Below are positions 37,101 through 45,903 of a stretch of 64,000 nt of DNA, piece by piece. Numbering within the stretch: position 1 is the first letter of the stretch; each line of letters opens with the position of its first letter. The translations under genes were made by a program, and so were the position numbers. The stretch spans positions 17,977 through 81,976 of the forward strand of contig CALAJH010000033.1 in NCBI GenBank assembly GCA_937922655.1, read 5' to 3'. The notes under the pieces are model-generated. The model was not told the DNA's origin. It saw nothing but the letters and a program-made list of their open reading frames with translations, and searched no databases. Source of the stretch: an uncultured Bacteroidia bacterium (GTDB taxonomy: Bacteria; Bacteroidota; Bacteroidia; J057; CALAJH01).

Positions 37101-37592
37101 ATGAAAACGGTTAATCAATGGTTTGCGGAATACGGCGAAAGCCATCAAAACCCAACCAACAAACTCATCCACTGGATTTGCATACCGGCAATCATGCTGA
37201 GTCTTTTCGCCTTGTTGTGGGCGATACCCGTGCCCGCGGGTCCATTGACGGCGACGGCGGCCGACGGCAGGGTCATACCCTTGATTAACGTCGCCACGGT
37301 GTTTGCGTTTTTGGCATTGCTGTTTTATTTGCGGCTTTCCTTGACGCTGGCCTTGGGCATGGTCGCCGAATCGGCCGCACTTCTTTACCTTACGTACCTC
37401 ATCGACGCGTACGTTTCCGCGCCGTTGTGGGCGGTGGGTTTGGGCATATTCGTTGCCGCGTGGGTCGTACAGCTTTACGGCCACAAAATCGAAGGCAAAA
37501 AACCTTCGTTTTTTAAGGATTTGCAATTTCTGCTCATCGGTCCGCTTTGGATTATGGGCTTTATATACCGTAAAGCGGGCATACGTTATTAA
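37101..37592 (+). CDS. DUF962 / Mpo1-like membrane protein
   Basis: Encodes 163 residues. The start KTVNQWFAEYGESHQNP and NKLIHWICIP belong to DUF962, the family of yeast Mpo1 (YGL010w), a dioxygenase that shortens 2-hydroxy fatty acids. A conserved second histidine motif is in VVQLYGHKIEGKKP. Four or five hydrophobic segments are predicted (about 24-46, 62-85, 85-105, 110-128, 145-160). Whether the bacterial protein acts on 2-hydroxy fatty acids is unknown. A hairpin with a T run lies just after it. Confidence 0.87.
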   Translation: MKTVNQWFAEYGESHQNPTNKLIHWICIPAIMLSLFALLWAIPVPAGPLTATAADGRVIPLINVATVFAFLALLFYLRLSLTLALGMVAESAALLYLTYLIDAYVSAPLWAVGLGIFVAAWVVQLYGHKIEGKKPSFFKDLQFLLIGPLWIMGFIYRKAGIRY

Positions 37593-37617
37593 TGCGCATG
37601 GGTTTTCGCAAGATTTT

Positions 37618-37650
37618 GGGGGCTTGCCGTCGGGGCGGCCCCCGTTTTAT
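37618..37650 (+). terminator. Intrinsic terminator-like hairpin after the DUF962 gene
   Basis: GGGGGC at 37618-37623 pairs with GCCCCC at 37638-37643, with a 14-base loop, followed by GTTTTAT. It lies 26 bases after the stop codon. Confidence 0.45.
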
Positions 37651-37730
37651 TCCACGCGTCAATCAAATACGGCGAACGATTTTACGGAGATAATGAACTT
37701 ATCGGACGCTGAAACGCTTGCATAAGCGCG

Positions 37731-38309
37731 ATGTTTGGAGGAATCATCGAAACGACGGGGCGGATATTGGCCGTTGAACGCGAAGGGGAAAACAAGCGAT
37801 TTCGCATCGAGGCGTTTTTTGACGAGCCTTTGTACGTCGACCAAAGTTTGGCGCACGACGGCGCGTGTTTGACCGTCGAAAAAGTGTTGGACAAAGGCGT
37901 TTACGAGGTGGTGGCGGTGGCCGAAACGCTCAAAAAAACGCGTTTGGGCGACCTTGCCCCCGGCGACGTCGTCAATTTGGAACGAGCCCTAAAAATCGGC
38001 GCCCGGCTCGACGGTCATTTTGTCTTGGGCCACATCGACGAAACGACGAGCGTTTTGGAAATTGTCGAACAATCGGGGAGTCATGAAATAACTTTTGCCT
38101 TGCCGGCGCAAGCCGTCGTCGTCCCCAAGGGTTCGATAGCCCTCAACGGCGTTTCGCTCACGATAGCCGAACTGAAAAACGACCGGTTTTCGGTGGCGGT
38201 CATCCCCTACACGTGGGAACACACGAATTTGAGCGGTTTACGTTCGGGCGACAGGGTGAACGTCGAATACGACGTTTTGGGCAAATACATCGTACGTTAC
38301 CGGTGTTAG
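37731..38309 (+). CDS. ribE: Riboflavin synthase, alpha subunit
   Basis: Encodes 192 residues with the two-fold repeated lumazine-binding fold. The opening MFGGIIETTG, the first lumazine site HDGACLTVE, GHFVLGHID, and the second repeat with SIALNGVSLTIAEL and IPYTWEHTNL are all intact. It converts two 6,7-dimethyl-8-ribityllumazine molecules to riboflavin and the pyrimidine. No riboswitch was recognised upstream. The stop codon overlaps the likely ruvC start, so ruvC is probably translated from the same message. Confidence 0.95.
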   Translation: MFGGIIETTGRILAVEREGENKRFRIEAFFDEPLYVDQSLAHDGACLTVEKVLDKGVYEVVAVAETLKKTRLGDLAPGDVVNLERALKIGARLDGHFVLGHIDETTSVLEIVEQSGSHEITFALPAQAVVVPKGSIALNGVSLTIAELKNDRFSVAVIPYTWEHTNLSGLRSGDRVNVEYDVLGKYIVRYRC

Positions 38310-38878
38310 TGTTGGGTGTGGATCCGGGAACCCGCTTGACGGGTTACGCCGTGGTCGAAGCGAAAGGGGGAAAAGTTTCGGCGTTGGCGGCGGGTTGTTT
38401 GGAGCTGTACAAGTTTGAGGAGCATGCCGTTCGGTTGCAAAAAATATGGTCGAAGGTCGAGGGATTGATACGTGAATTTTCGCCGTCGGCGTTGGCGATT
38501 GAGGCTCCGTTTTATGGTAAAAACCCGCAGGCGACGTTGAAGTTGGGTCGTGCGCAAGGCGTGGCAATGGCGGCGGCAATGCATTTGCAAGTGCCCGTAT
38601 ACGAATACGCGCCGCGTGCGGTAAAGTTGGCGATAACGGGCAATGGGGGGGCTTCGAAAGAGCAGACGGCCTGCATGGTACTGACGCATTTCGGCGAACG
38701 GAACCTTGACCCCGAAGGTCTCGGCGCCGACGCCTTCGACGCCCTCGCCGTCGCCCTTACCCATGTTTATCGGGTTTGTTCGGGCCGCAACCACGCACCC
38801 CGCCCGCGTTCAACGTCCAAAAAATCGGGCGGCTGGCAGGCTTTCGTGCAACAAAATCCCGACCGGTTGAAAATCTAG
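38309..38878 (+). CDS. ruvC: Crossover junction endodeoxyribonuclease RuvC
   Basis: Encodes 189 residues if translation starts at the GTG at 38309, which overlaps the ribE stop; GTG at 38303 or TTG at 38312 are alternatives. The four RuvC acidic residues are visible: Asp in GVDPGTRLTGYAV, Glu in LAIEAPFYG, and the C-terminal pair in LGADAFDALAVALTH. It resolves Holliday junctions. The C-terminal tail is longer and basic (PRPRSTSKKSGG). No ATG is available at the expected N terminus, so the non-ATG start is an inference from the fold. Confidence 0.93.
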   Translation: MLGVDPGTRLTGYAVVEAKGGKVSALAAGCLELYKFEEHAVRLQKIWSKVEGLIREFSPSALAIEAPFYGKNPQATLKLGRAQGVAMAAAMHLQVPVYEYAPRAVKLAITGNGGASKEQTACMVLTHFGERNLDPEGLGADAFDALAVALTHVYRVCSGRNHAPRPRSTSKKSGGWQAFVQQNPDRLKI

Positions 38879-38949
38879 ACGCTTTCGGCACGGCAAGCGA
38901 ACGAATCGCGCCAAGCCCGTATTTCTACGCGTTTATTTCAAAATTGGCG

Positions 38950-39816
38950 TCAAGAAATTCGGACGTAATTTTTGTAATGAAAAGGTCGGATTCCGAAACG
39001 GCGTTCAAGTTCGATGCGAATTCGGTCTTTGAGACTCAAACGCGGACGTTCGGGGAGGTAAACGTGGGTTCGGTTTTCGACGCGCGAGCGCATGACCGCC
39101 GGATGCTCGCCCGTAAACTTGTTAAGAGCGATATGGGGGTCGTAGACAAAGACGGAAGGAACGTTTTTTTCGACCCATTCGTCGTCGTGCCAATATTTGT
39201 TGAAGTTTTGGGCTTTGCGAAGTTGGATTTCGGGCGGCTTGACCCAGCCGTAATGGTAAATTTCCGCACCCGATTCGGCAACGCGAAGTTTGTGATAACG
39301 CCGGCCGTCGAAGCGTCGAAATCCTTGCGCATCCTTCCACGAAACGACCCCGGCGTTCGTTCGCACGATGCGCACCTCTTTGCGATACCATTTTAGCGAG
39401 GCGCCCACGTAATCGTAGTCGCCGTAAAAATGGAGATAGTCGAAAAGCAAGCCTTCGACGCGCGGGTCGTTGTACCGGGCTTTCATGGCGGCATATACTC
39501 GGTCGAGGTACTTTTCGTGCAAGACTTCGTCGGCTTGGATGTAAAACGCCCAATCGGCCCGAACGTGGGAAAGGGCCAAGTCGGTTTGAACGGCCAAGAT
39601 GCGTCCGCCCGTGCGCAGGCTGTCGTCCCAAACCGTGTCCACGATACGGATTTTGTCGTCGCCGATGGCTTCAACCGCTTGACGGGTGCCGTCGTCCGAA
39701 TCGCCGACGGCGACAATCATTTCGTCGCACAACGGCAGTATCGAACGTATCGACTCCACAAACGGATAGTCGTATTTAAGACCGTTGCGGACGATGGTAA
39801 AGCCTCCGACCGTCAT
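38950..39816 (-). CDS. Glycosyltransferase, family 2-like
   Basis: Encodes 288 residues from the ATG at 39816. The N-terminal fold has IVRNGLKYDYPFVESI and IVAVGDSDDGTRQAV, with an acidic metal site in YIQADEVLH near residue 93. This matches a GT-A glycosyltransferase of family 2 type. The C-terminal third has a substrate-specific region that I cannot place. It reads opposite to ruvC. Such enzymes transfer sugars in surface polysaccharide or glycolipid synthesis. UDP-glucose dehydrogenase lies 3 kb away and could feed such a pathway. Confidence 0.85.
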   Translation of the reverse strand: MTVGGFTIVRNGLKYDYPFVESIRSILPLCDEMIVAVGDSDDGTRQAVEAIGDDKIRIVDTVWDDSLRTGGRILAVQTDLALSHVRADWAFYIQADEVLHEKYLDRVYAAMKARYNDPRVEGLLFDYLHFYGDYDYVGASLKWYRKEVRIVRTNAGVVSWKDAQGFRRFDGRRYHKLRVAESGAEIYHYGWVKPPEIQLRKAQNFNKYWHDDEWVEKNVPSVFVYDPHIALNKFTGEHPAVMRSRVENRTHVYLPERPRLSLKDRIRIELERRFGIRPFHYKNYVRIS

Positions 39817-40410
39817 TTGCCCCAAAAACAACCCCCAATCCCATGCTCGTAATCGACACGGGATTCGACGCGAACGTATATTTTATTGAGGCGTCGGCCG
39901 CAAGTCAAACCGAGGCGCGGTCCAAAGGCCAAGTTTTCGGCGGACGACGTCGCGGGGTATGCGGCGTTGCCGTCATTGAAGAGTAAAGAGTAAAATCGTC
40001 CTTTCATGGTCGTTGTAAGGCAATCGTTGCGCAAAGTTACGCAAAAGCGAGTTGGTTGAGGCGAGGAGGACCACCGGTATTTTTCACGACGTCCCCAAGG
40101 GCAGTCGCCGGGACAAAGTATTGACAATTGATTGACAAATATTTTTGTGTCCGACGTTGTAAATAATCTTTTCCTCGCCCGCTCCGCAACCGCAAACAAG
40201 TTTTTTTGATTGTTGTTGAATCGAGAAGCCGTTGGGCACGAATTAAAACAAGCGAATTCTCGGCCGTATTCGGTGAAATTTTGTTCCGCAAGACGTGTTT
40301 TGTACGTTGAGTCGTAGACGCGTGTCCGATGGTATTTAATCGGGCTTCAAAAAAAGAAATTTGGAAAGAAAATACGAATAATTTTCGAAATTGCATTTTC
40401 ATTTTTTGCG
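39817..40410. other. AT-rich intergenic region upstream of the Rpn-like gene
   Basis: Nearly 600 bases hold no supported gene. A TATTTTTG box at 40140-40147 with a TTG 16 bases before it could be a promoter giving a long leader of about 260 bases to the Rpn-like gene. The 40100-40410 part is distinctly AT-rich compared with the neighbouring genes, as is common around acquired elements. Confidence 0.45.
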
Positions 40411-41259
40411 ATGCATCCGGTAGCCAAGATTTTCGACAAAGCCGTTCATCTACTCCTCAAATGGGACGGGGGGATACTGCTTTCGTTTTTTATGGGGATA
40501 AGATGGACGAACCCCGAGTGGCTCGACGGCAAAATGCCCGATTACAAGGGGTTGTTTTGCGACATTCTTGGCCGCGGCTTGAACCTCGACTCCATGCGTT
40601 ACGAGTTTTTGCATTGCGAGGTTCAGCGCAACAACGACCCTGAAATTGGCGAAAGGACGTTGGCTTATGGCGGCGCGGTGGTCAAACATTATCGGGAGGT
40701 GCCGATGCACCTTGTCGTATACATCGGTCCCGAACGCTGCACCATGCCATCGGGTTTCGAGCACGGACAGTATTCGATACGCTACGTTTTGGTTTCCGCC
40801 CGCGACAGGGACGCCGAAGAAATTTTTGCGGTAGACACGGCCGGCGCCATAATTTTTTCGTTTTTATGCAACATTCGCGACCCTGAAACGTACATAGACC
40901 GAGCTTTGAGGCGATTGTGGGAACTCACTCCCCGTTTTTGGGAACGCCGTAAAGCATTGAATCTTCTGTGGGTCATTCTTCTTTTAAGAGACAAGTCTTT
41001 ACAAAAAATGGTCAAAGAAAAAATCAACGCCTTCTACGCCGAAGAAAATCGTCAAGCTTTGCGCGGCTCCATCGGTTGGGAATACGGCTTTGACGAAGGT
41101 ATCGAAAAAGGCGTCGAAAAAGGTCGATGGGAAGAACGGCGACAAATGATTCTAAATCTCAAAGCCGATACCGGTTTCGAAGACGAACGCATTGCCCGCA
41201 TCGTCGGCGTTTCGGTCGATACGGTAAGAGCCGTGCTTTATCCTACCAACGGGCATTGA
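40411..41259 (+). CDS. Rpn-family PD-(D/E)XK nuclease / transposase-like protein
   Basis: Encodes 282 residues. The segment YEFLHCEVQRNND (about residues 64-76) is the E-x-Q motif typical of the recombination-promoting (Rpn) family and related PD-(D/E)XK proteins, with a preceding Asp in FCDILGRGL. The C terminus is a helical stretch rich in Gly, Glu and Lys (GFDEGIEKGVEKGRWEE) that Rpn proteins typically carry. Its role is unknown; Rpn proteins promote recA-independent recombination and are often in mobile or accessory segments. It lies in an AT-rich region without a partner gene. Confidence 0.8.
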   Translation: MHPVAKIFDKAVHLLLKWDGGILLSFFMGIRWTNPEWLDGKMPDYKGLFCDILGRGLNLDSMRYEFLHCEVQRNNDPEIGERTLAYGGAVVKHYREVPMHLVVYIGPERCTMPSGFEHGQYSIRYVLVSARDRDAEEIFAVDTAGAIIFSFLCNIRDPETYIDRALRRLWELTPRFWERRKALNLLWVILLLRDKSLQKMVKEKINAFYAEENRQALRGSIGWEYGFDEGIEKGVEKGRWEERRQMILNLKADTGFEDERIARIVGVSVDTVRAVLYPTNGH

Positions 41260-41529
41260 ACACGTGAAACCGACAACCAAATGGAGTACGAAAACGGCAA
41301 ACCGGCCCGACGTCTAAACTTTTCAACTTGTCAAGACGCGCCTCACTTTCCGTGTTTTTTGTAAAATCCACGGTTCTATACGCTTTTCCATGTTTGCCCG
41401 CGACGTGTCGTTGATTTCGTTTTAAGCGAACGCCGTTACCGAAACGATTGTCCGCCCGATTTTCGAACATAATTACCTTTTTCCCAAAAAATCGGGTTTG
41501 TATGGGACGAAAAAAATCGGATATTTGTA

Positions 41530-42747
41530 ATGAAAATATCAAACGGAAAAAATATGTCGGTAACAATACACGAACCGGCGCTCGACGCGGCGACGGGATT
41601 GGATTTTGCCCAAAACGAAAATTGCCGCCAAATCGCGGACATGGTGCAAAAGTTCGGCGCGGACCACATCCGCCCGCGACTCATGGAATGGGACCAAAGC
41701 CAAGAATTTCCCATCGAGGTCATGAAAGCTTTGGGTAAACTGGGACTTTTGGGCGTGCTGGTGCCAACCGAATACGGTGGTTCGGGCTTTGGTTACGAAG
41801 AATATGTTACGGCCATCATCGAGTTGGGCAAAATCTGCGGTTCGATTGGCCTTTCAATGGCCGCACACAATTCGCTTTGTACGGGCCACATTTTGCAGTT
41901 CGGCAACGAAAGTCAAAAACGCAAGTATTTGCCGCTTTTGGCGACGGGGGAATGGATAGGGGCGTGGGGCCTGACCGAACCCAACACCGGCTCCGACTCG
42001 GGCAACATGCTTACCGTCGCCGAACGCGACGGCGACGGCTGGCGCATCAACGGCGCCAAAAACTTTATCACCCACGGCAAATCCGGCGACGTGGCCGTGG
42101 TCATGTGCCGCACCGGCGAAAAACGCGCCAAAAACAACGCCACCGCCTTTATCGTTGAAAAAGGTACGCCGGGCTTTTCGGCGGGGCGCAAAGAAGACAA
42201 ACTCGGCATGCGGGCCAGCGAAACAACCGAACTCATCTTCGACAACGTTTACGTTTCCGACGAACAACGCCTCGGCGAAGTCGGCGACGGTTTCAAACAA
42301 GCCATGAAAGTCTTGGACGGCGGACGCATTTCCATCGCCGCGCTTTCCATCGGCATCGCCAAAGGCGCCTACGAGGCCTGCCTCAAATACGCCGCGGAAC
42401 GCCAACAGTTCGACAAACCCATCCTCCAATTTCAAGCCGTGGCCTTCAAAATCGCCGATATGGCCGTCGAAATCCAAGCCGCCGAACTCTTAACTTATCA
42501 AGCGGCCTATCTCAAAAACCAAGGCCTGCCCGTTACCAAAATTTCCGCCATGGCCAAATACTATGCCTCCGAAGCGGCCGTGCGCATCGCCAACGAAGCC
42601 GTGCAAATATTTGGCGGCTACGGCTACATCAAAGAATTCCCGGTGGAAAAATATTACCGCGACGCCAAACTTTGCACCATCGGCGAAGGTACATCGGAAA
42701 TACAACAACTCGTCATTTCCCGCGAAATTTTGAAAGAAGTCCTATAA
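41530..42747 (+). CDS. Acyl-CoA dehydrogenase
   Basis: Encodes 405 residues if the first ATG is used; MSVTIHEP at 41554 is an alternative. The FAD-binding fold is clear: LTEPNTGSDSGNM and GAKNFITHG in the middle domain, and the C-terminal helical domain with the substrate-binding segment QIFGGYGYIKEFPVEKYYRD and the catalytic region CTIGEGTSEIQQLVISR. It catalyses alpha,beta-dehydrogenation of an acyl-CoA; the chain length or branching preference is not readable. A thiolase gene lies 38 kb away but no local operon partner exists. A near-match to the promoter box lies a few bases upstream of the ATG. A strong hairpin follows the gene. Confidence 0.94.
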   Translation: MKISNGKNMSVTIHEPALDAATGLDFAQNENCRQIADMVQKFGADHIRPRLMEWDQSQEFPIEVMKALGKLGLLGVLVPTEYGGSGFGYEEYVTAIIELGKICGSIGLSMAAHNSLCTGHILQFGNESQKRKYLPLLATGEWIGAWGLTEPNTGSDSGNMLTVAERDGDGWRINGAKNFITHGKSGDVAVVMCRTGEKRAKNNATAFIVEKGTPGFSAGRKEDKLGMRASETTELIFDNVYVSDEQRLGEVGDGFKQAMKVLDGGRISIAALSIGIAKGAYEACLKYAAERQQFDKPILQFQAVAFKIADMAVEIQAAELLTYQAAYLKNQGLPVTKISAMAKYYASEAAVRIANEAVQIFGGYGYIKEFPVEKYYRDAKLCTIGEGTSEIQQLVISREILKEVL

Positions 42748-42769
42748 ACCCTAAGCTAAGGCGATAATA

Positions 42770-42800
42770 CGGGGCGGGCGCGGCCGAACGGCCCGCCCCG
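42770..42800 (+). terminator. GC-rich hairpin after the acyl-CoA dehydrogenase gene
   Basis: CGGGGCGGGC at 42770-42779 pairs with GCCCGCCCCG at 42791-42800, a perfect 10-bp stem with an 11-base loop. It lies 23 bases past the stop. The following T-rich run is short, but the stem strength suggests termination. Confidence 0.65.
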
Positions 42801-42855
42801 ATTCTTATTCTCGTGAATTGGTTGAATATCGCACGGGAGTTGTAAAACTTTCGTG

Positions 42856-42863
42856 TAATTTTG
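42856..42863 (+). promoter_or_regulatory. -7 promoter box of the UDP-glucose dehydrogenase gene
   Basis: TAATTTTG matches TAnnTTTG exactly and ends 8 bases before the ATG at 42872. The nearest upstream TTG is 13 bases away, short of the usual spacing, so the -33 half is uncertain. Confidence 0.5.
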
Positions 42864-42871
42864 CGCCCGAT

Positions 42872-44194
42872 ATGAATATAGCGGTCATTGGCACGGGCTA
42901 CGTCGGACTGGTTACGGGCGTAGGCTTTGCCGAAACGGGCAACAAGGTCGTTTGCGTCGACAACGACCCCGAAAAATTAAACATGTTTGCCGCGGGCGAA
43001 ATCCCCATCTACGAACCGGGGCTCAAACCCCTTTTCGACAGGAACGTCAAAGAAGGCCGGCTGACCTTCACCAACGACCTGAAAGCGGCCGTAAATTTTG
43101 CGCAAGTCATATTTTTGGCCCTTCCCACCCCCCCAACCGAAGACGGTTCGGCCGATTTACAGTACGTTTTGCGCGTGGCGGAGGACATTGCAAACGCCAT
43201 GACCGAATATAAACTTTTGGTCAATAAAAGTACGGTACCCGTGGGTACCGCGGACAAAGTGCGGGCGCTGGTGGCCTCAAAAACCAACGTTCCTTTCGAC
43301 GTGGCCTCCAATCCCGAATTTTTACGCGAAGGCGAAGCCGTGGCCGACTTCATGAAACCCGAACGAGTGGTCGTCGGTTGCGACGGCGAACGCGCCCGAG
43401 AACTGCTCGCCGAACTCTACAAACCCTTCATGCGTTCGGGCAATCCCGTAATATTCATGGACGTTCGAAGCGCGGAAATCACCAAATACGCCGCCAACGC
43501 TTTTTTGGCCACGAAAATCAGTTTTATGAACGAAATTTCACGCTTGTGCGAAGCCACGGGCGCCAACGTCGACCAAGTGCGTTTGGGTATCGGCTCGGAT
43601 TCCCGCATCGGCAAACGCTTTATTTTTGCGGGCGTGGGCTACGGCGGCTCGTGCTTTCCCAAAGACGTCAAAGCTTTGGCCCACACCGCCCGGGAACATC
43701 AACGTCCCATGGACATCCTCGAAGCCGTTATGCGCGTCAATGAAAGCCAAAAATCGGCGTTTATCCAAAAAATCATCGATTATTACGGCGGAAACGTAGC
43801 GGGCAAAACCTTTGCGATATGGGGATTGGCCTTTAAACCCAACACCGACGACGTTCGCGAGGCGCCGGCGTTGGAAATCATCGCCGCTCTAACCAAAGCC
43901 GGCGCCAACGTCGCCGCCTTCGACCCCGAAGCCATGGGGCAAGTACAAAAATACCATCCCAACCTTCCCATCCGCTACGCCGCCGACGCCTACGACGCCC
44001 TCACCGACGCCGACGCCCTCGTCGTCGTTACCGAATGGGGCGAGTTTCGCAACCCCGATTTCGACCGCATCAAACAAACCCTCAAATCCAAAACCGTTTT
44101 CGACGGACGCAACGTCTACGAACTCGACGTCATGAAAAAACACGGCTTCGACTACATTTCCATCGGAAGACCGACCGTCAAGGCCGAAAAATAA
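42872..44194 (+). CDS. UDP-glucose/GDP-mannose 6-dehydrogenase
   Basis: Encodes 440 residues from MNIAVIGTGYVGLVTG, the NAD-binding start. Catalytic Cys261 lies in GYGGSCFPKD and Lys205 in ITKYAANAF. The C-terminal UDP-sugar-binding domain includes IWGLAFKPNTDDVREAP. It oxidises a nucleotide sugar at C6 to the uronic acid in two NAD-dependent steps, supplying precursors for surface polysaccharides. UDP-glucose is the most common substrate of the family, but specificity for GDP-mannose cannot be excluded. An in-frame extension upstream of the ATG is not family-like. Confidence 0.94.
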   Translation: MNIAVIGTGYVGLVTGVGFAETGNKVVCVDNDPEKLNMFAAGEIPIYEPGLKPLFDRNVKEGRLTFTNDLKAAVNFAQVIFLALPTPPTEDGSADLQYVLRVAEDIANAMTEYKLLVNKSTVPVGTADKVRALVASKTNVPFDVASNPEFLREGEAVADFMKPERVVVGCDGERARELLAELYKPFMRSGNPVIFMDVRSAEITKYAANAFLATKISFMNEISRLCEATGANVDQVRLGIGSDSRIGKRFIFAGVGYGGSCFPKDVKALAHTAREHQRPMDILEAVMRVNESQKSAFIQKIIDYYGGNVAGKTFAIWGLAFKPNTDDVREAPALEIIAALTKAGANVAAFDPEAMGQVQKYHPNLPIRYAADAYDALTDADALVVVTEWGEFRNPDFDRIKQTLKSKTVFDGRNVYELDVMKKHGFDYISIGRPTVKAEK

Positions 44195-44215
44195 TTCCCT
44201 GCGAAAATCGGGCCC

Positions 44216-44243
44216 GCGGCAAAAAAAGCAAGGTTTTTGCCGC
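44216..44243 (+). terminator. Hairpin between the dehydrogenase and DUF4197 genes
   Basis: GCGGCAAAAA at 44216-44225 pairs with TTTTTGCCGC at 44234-44243, a perfect 10-bp stem with an 8-base loop. The A/T arms could support termination on either strand, although no T run follows on the plus strand. Confidence 0.45.
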
Positions 44244-44251
44244 ACTTTCGT

Positions 44252-44259
44252 TATATTTG
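44252..44259 (+). promoter_or_regulatory. -7 promoter box of the DUF4197 gene
   Basis: TATATTTG matches TAnnTTTG and lies 20 bases before the ATG at 44280. A TTTG 12 bases upstream is too close for a normal -33 box. Confidence 0.5.
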
Positions 44260-44279
44260 CCCTTCCAATTACCCAACCC

Positions 44280-45005
44280 ATGAAAACTTGGATGATTGCC
44301 GTTTTCGCGGCGCTGTCTGTTTTTTCTTGCGAACAAGTCGACGACCTAACGAAAAACACGGGTCTGACCAACGAGGAAGTTGTCGCGGGCCTCAAAGAAG
44401 CCCTCAACGTCGGTACGGATACCTCGGTCAAACGTCTCAACCGAGTCGACGCGTATTTCAAAAACGAACTCATTAAAATTCTTTTGCCGCAAGAAGCCAA
44501 AAACATCGTGGCCGAGGTGGAAGATTTGGCGAAAAACCCGCTTTACGCCGTACCCGCACAATGGGTGCTCGACGAGGCGGCCAAACTCGAGCTCCAGCTC
44601 AATCGCGCCGCCGAAGACGCCGCCGTCAAAGCCAAACCCATCTTTTGGAACGCCATCAAAAACATTACCATCGCCGACGGCATGGCCATCCTCAACGGCG
44701 ACAGCGTCGCCGCCACCCGCTACCTCCAACAAAACACCCAAAACGCGCTCGTCGACGCCTACCGTCCCCCCGTCGATTCGGTACTCGAAAAAAACGGCGC
44801 CAAGTCCACTTGGGCCGACGTCGTTTCGGGATACAACACGCTCACGGGTAAAAACGTCGAAACCGACCTGACGACCTACACGACATCCAAAGCCTTGGAC
44901 GGTTTGTTTTACGTCGTCGGGCAGGAAGAGGCCCGTATTCGCAGAGACCCGATAGCCCGCGTAACCGAAATTCTCAAAAAAGTGTTCGGCTCCAAAAACA
45001 ATTAA
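44280..45005 (+). CDS. DUF4197 lipoprotein
   Basis: Encodes 241 residues. A lipobox (SVFSC, Cys at about 17) implies a lipoprotein. The segment LTNEEVVAGLKEALNVGTDT is the opening of DUF4197, and the rest has the family's helical character, with AMTA-like repeats absent and the segment IKNITIADGMAILNGDSVAA present. The function of DUF4197 is unknown. It lies 4 bases from the downstream DUF6438 gene and probably forms a two-gene unit with it. Confidence 0.85.
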   Translation: MKTWMIAVFAALSVFSCEQVDDLTKNTGLTNEEVVAGLKEALNVGTDTSVKRLNRVDAYFKNELIKILLPQEAKNIVAEVEDLAKNPLYAVPAQWVLDEAAKLELQLNRAAEDAAVKAKPIFWNAIKNITIADGMAILNGDSVAATRYLQQNTQNALVDAYRPPVDSVLEKNGAKSTWADVVSGYNTLTGKNVETDLTTYTTSKALDGLFYVVGQEEARIRRDPIARVTEILKKVFGSKNN

Positions 45006-45009
45006 CGAT

Positions 45010-45471
45010 ATGAGCAGGCGGAGGTGGATGTTGGCGACGCTTGCGGTGTACGTCGTTACGGGTTGCAACCCCAAAAGCCGGCCCGCAAAAAACGATTTTT
45101 CGCTTTTTATCAAAAAAACGCCGTGCTACGGCACGTGCCCAACGTACGAGTTGAGCGTCGGCGCCGACGGCTCCGTCGTTTACAACGCCATCCGCTTCAC
45201 CGAACAAACGGGCCTTTTTTCCAAAAAACTTTCCGCCGCCCAACTCGCGGAACTCAAAAAGACCGTGCGCGAATCGCCGTTTTTTTCTTGGGACACCCTA
45301 TACGACGACCCGGGCATCTCCGACATACCCTCGACCATCGTCGAAATCTCGCTCGACGGCCAAAAGAAAAAAGTCGTCAATCGCCACAAAGGCCCCAAAG
45401 ACTTCAAAACGTGGGTGGACAAGTGGGAAGCGGTCATTGGCAAAGACGGTTACTCAAAAAAAGAACGGTAA
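45010..45471 (+). CDS. DUF6438 lipoprotein
   Basis: Encodes 153 residues. The signal peptide ends in a lipobox (VVTGC, Cys at about 19). The motif KKTPCYGTCPTYEL is the DUF6438 hallmark, with two cysteines that may bond. The family is small and uncharacterised. It begins 4 bases after the DUF4197 gene, so the two lipoproteins are probably produced together. Confidence 0.83.
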   Translation: MSRRRWMLATLAVYVVTGCNPKSRPAKNDFSLFIKKTPCYGTCPTYELSVGADGSVVYNAIRFTEQTGLFSKKLSAAQLAELKKTVRESPFFSWDTLYDDPGISDIPSTIVEISLDGQKKKVVNRHKGPKDFKTWVDKWEAVIGKDGYSKKER

Positions 45472-45903
45472 GCGTCGTCGTCTCTCCGGATTCGACTATC
45501 GCGATTCCGACAACGTCGTCGTGGTTCGAAGGCGGATTTTCATCGTAACCCCGGCATAAAAACCCTTGTCAAACCCGCGTCGAGCATACGACAACCGGCG
45601 CGAAGCAAAAGCCGTTCTTTACGCGACGTTCGTCAAGAACGCGAAGCTCGGTTTCGAAGAATTTACGGGTCGGATGGGGGACGCACGGACTTCAACAATT
45701 TTTACAACATAATTTTGTGTTTCTTTTTCCGTTTTCTATGACATTGCAGCTTCCACCGGCCGAGCATCTTGCAGGGTTCATAATGCAACTCGAATGCTTT
45801 TAGCCTTGTAGATTTATCCGTTACCCGCGGTACGTTTCTTTTTCTTCCGCCGCCGGTCTTTTGCAGATAATTTCTTATTTTAGGGGGTTAAATTCGATTG
45901 CCT
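45472..45903. other. Intergenic region upstream of the giant adhesin gene
   Basis: About 430 bases without a supported gene. A TAATTTTG box at 45710-45717 would give a leader of about 180 bases to the adhesin gene, whose ATG at 45904 follows a G-rich tract (TAGGGGGTTAA) that may aid ribosome binding. No strong hairpin was recognised. Confidence 0.45.
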
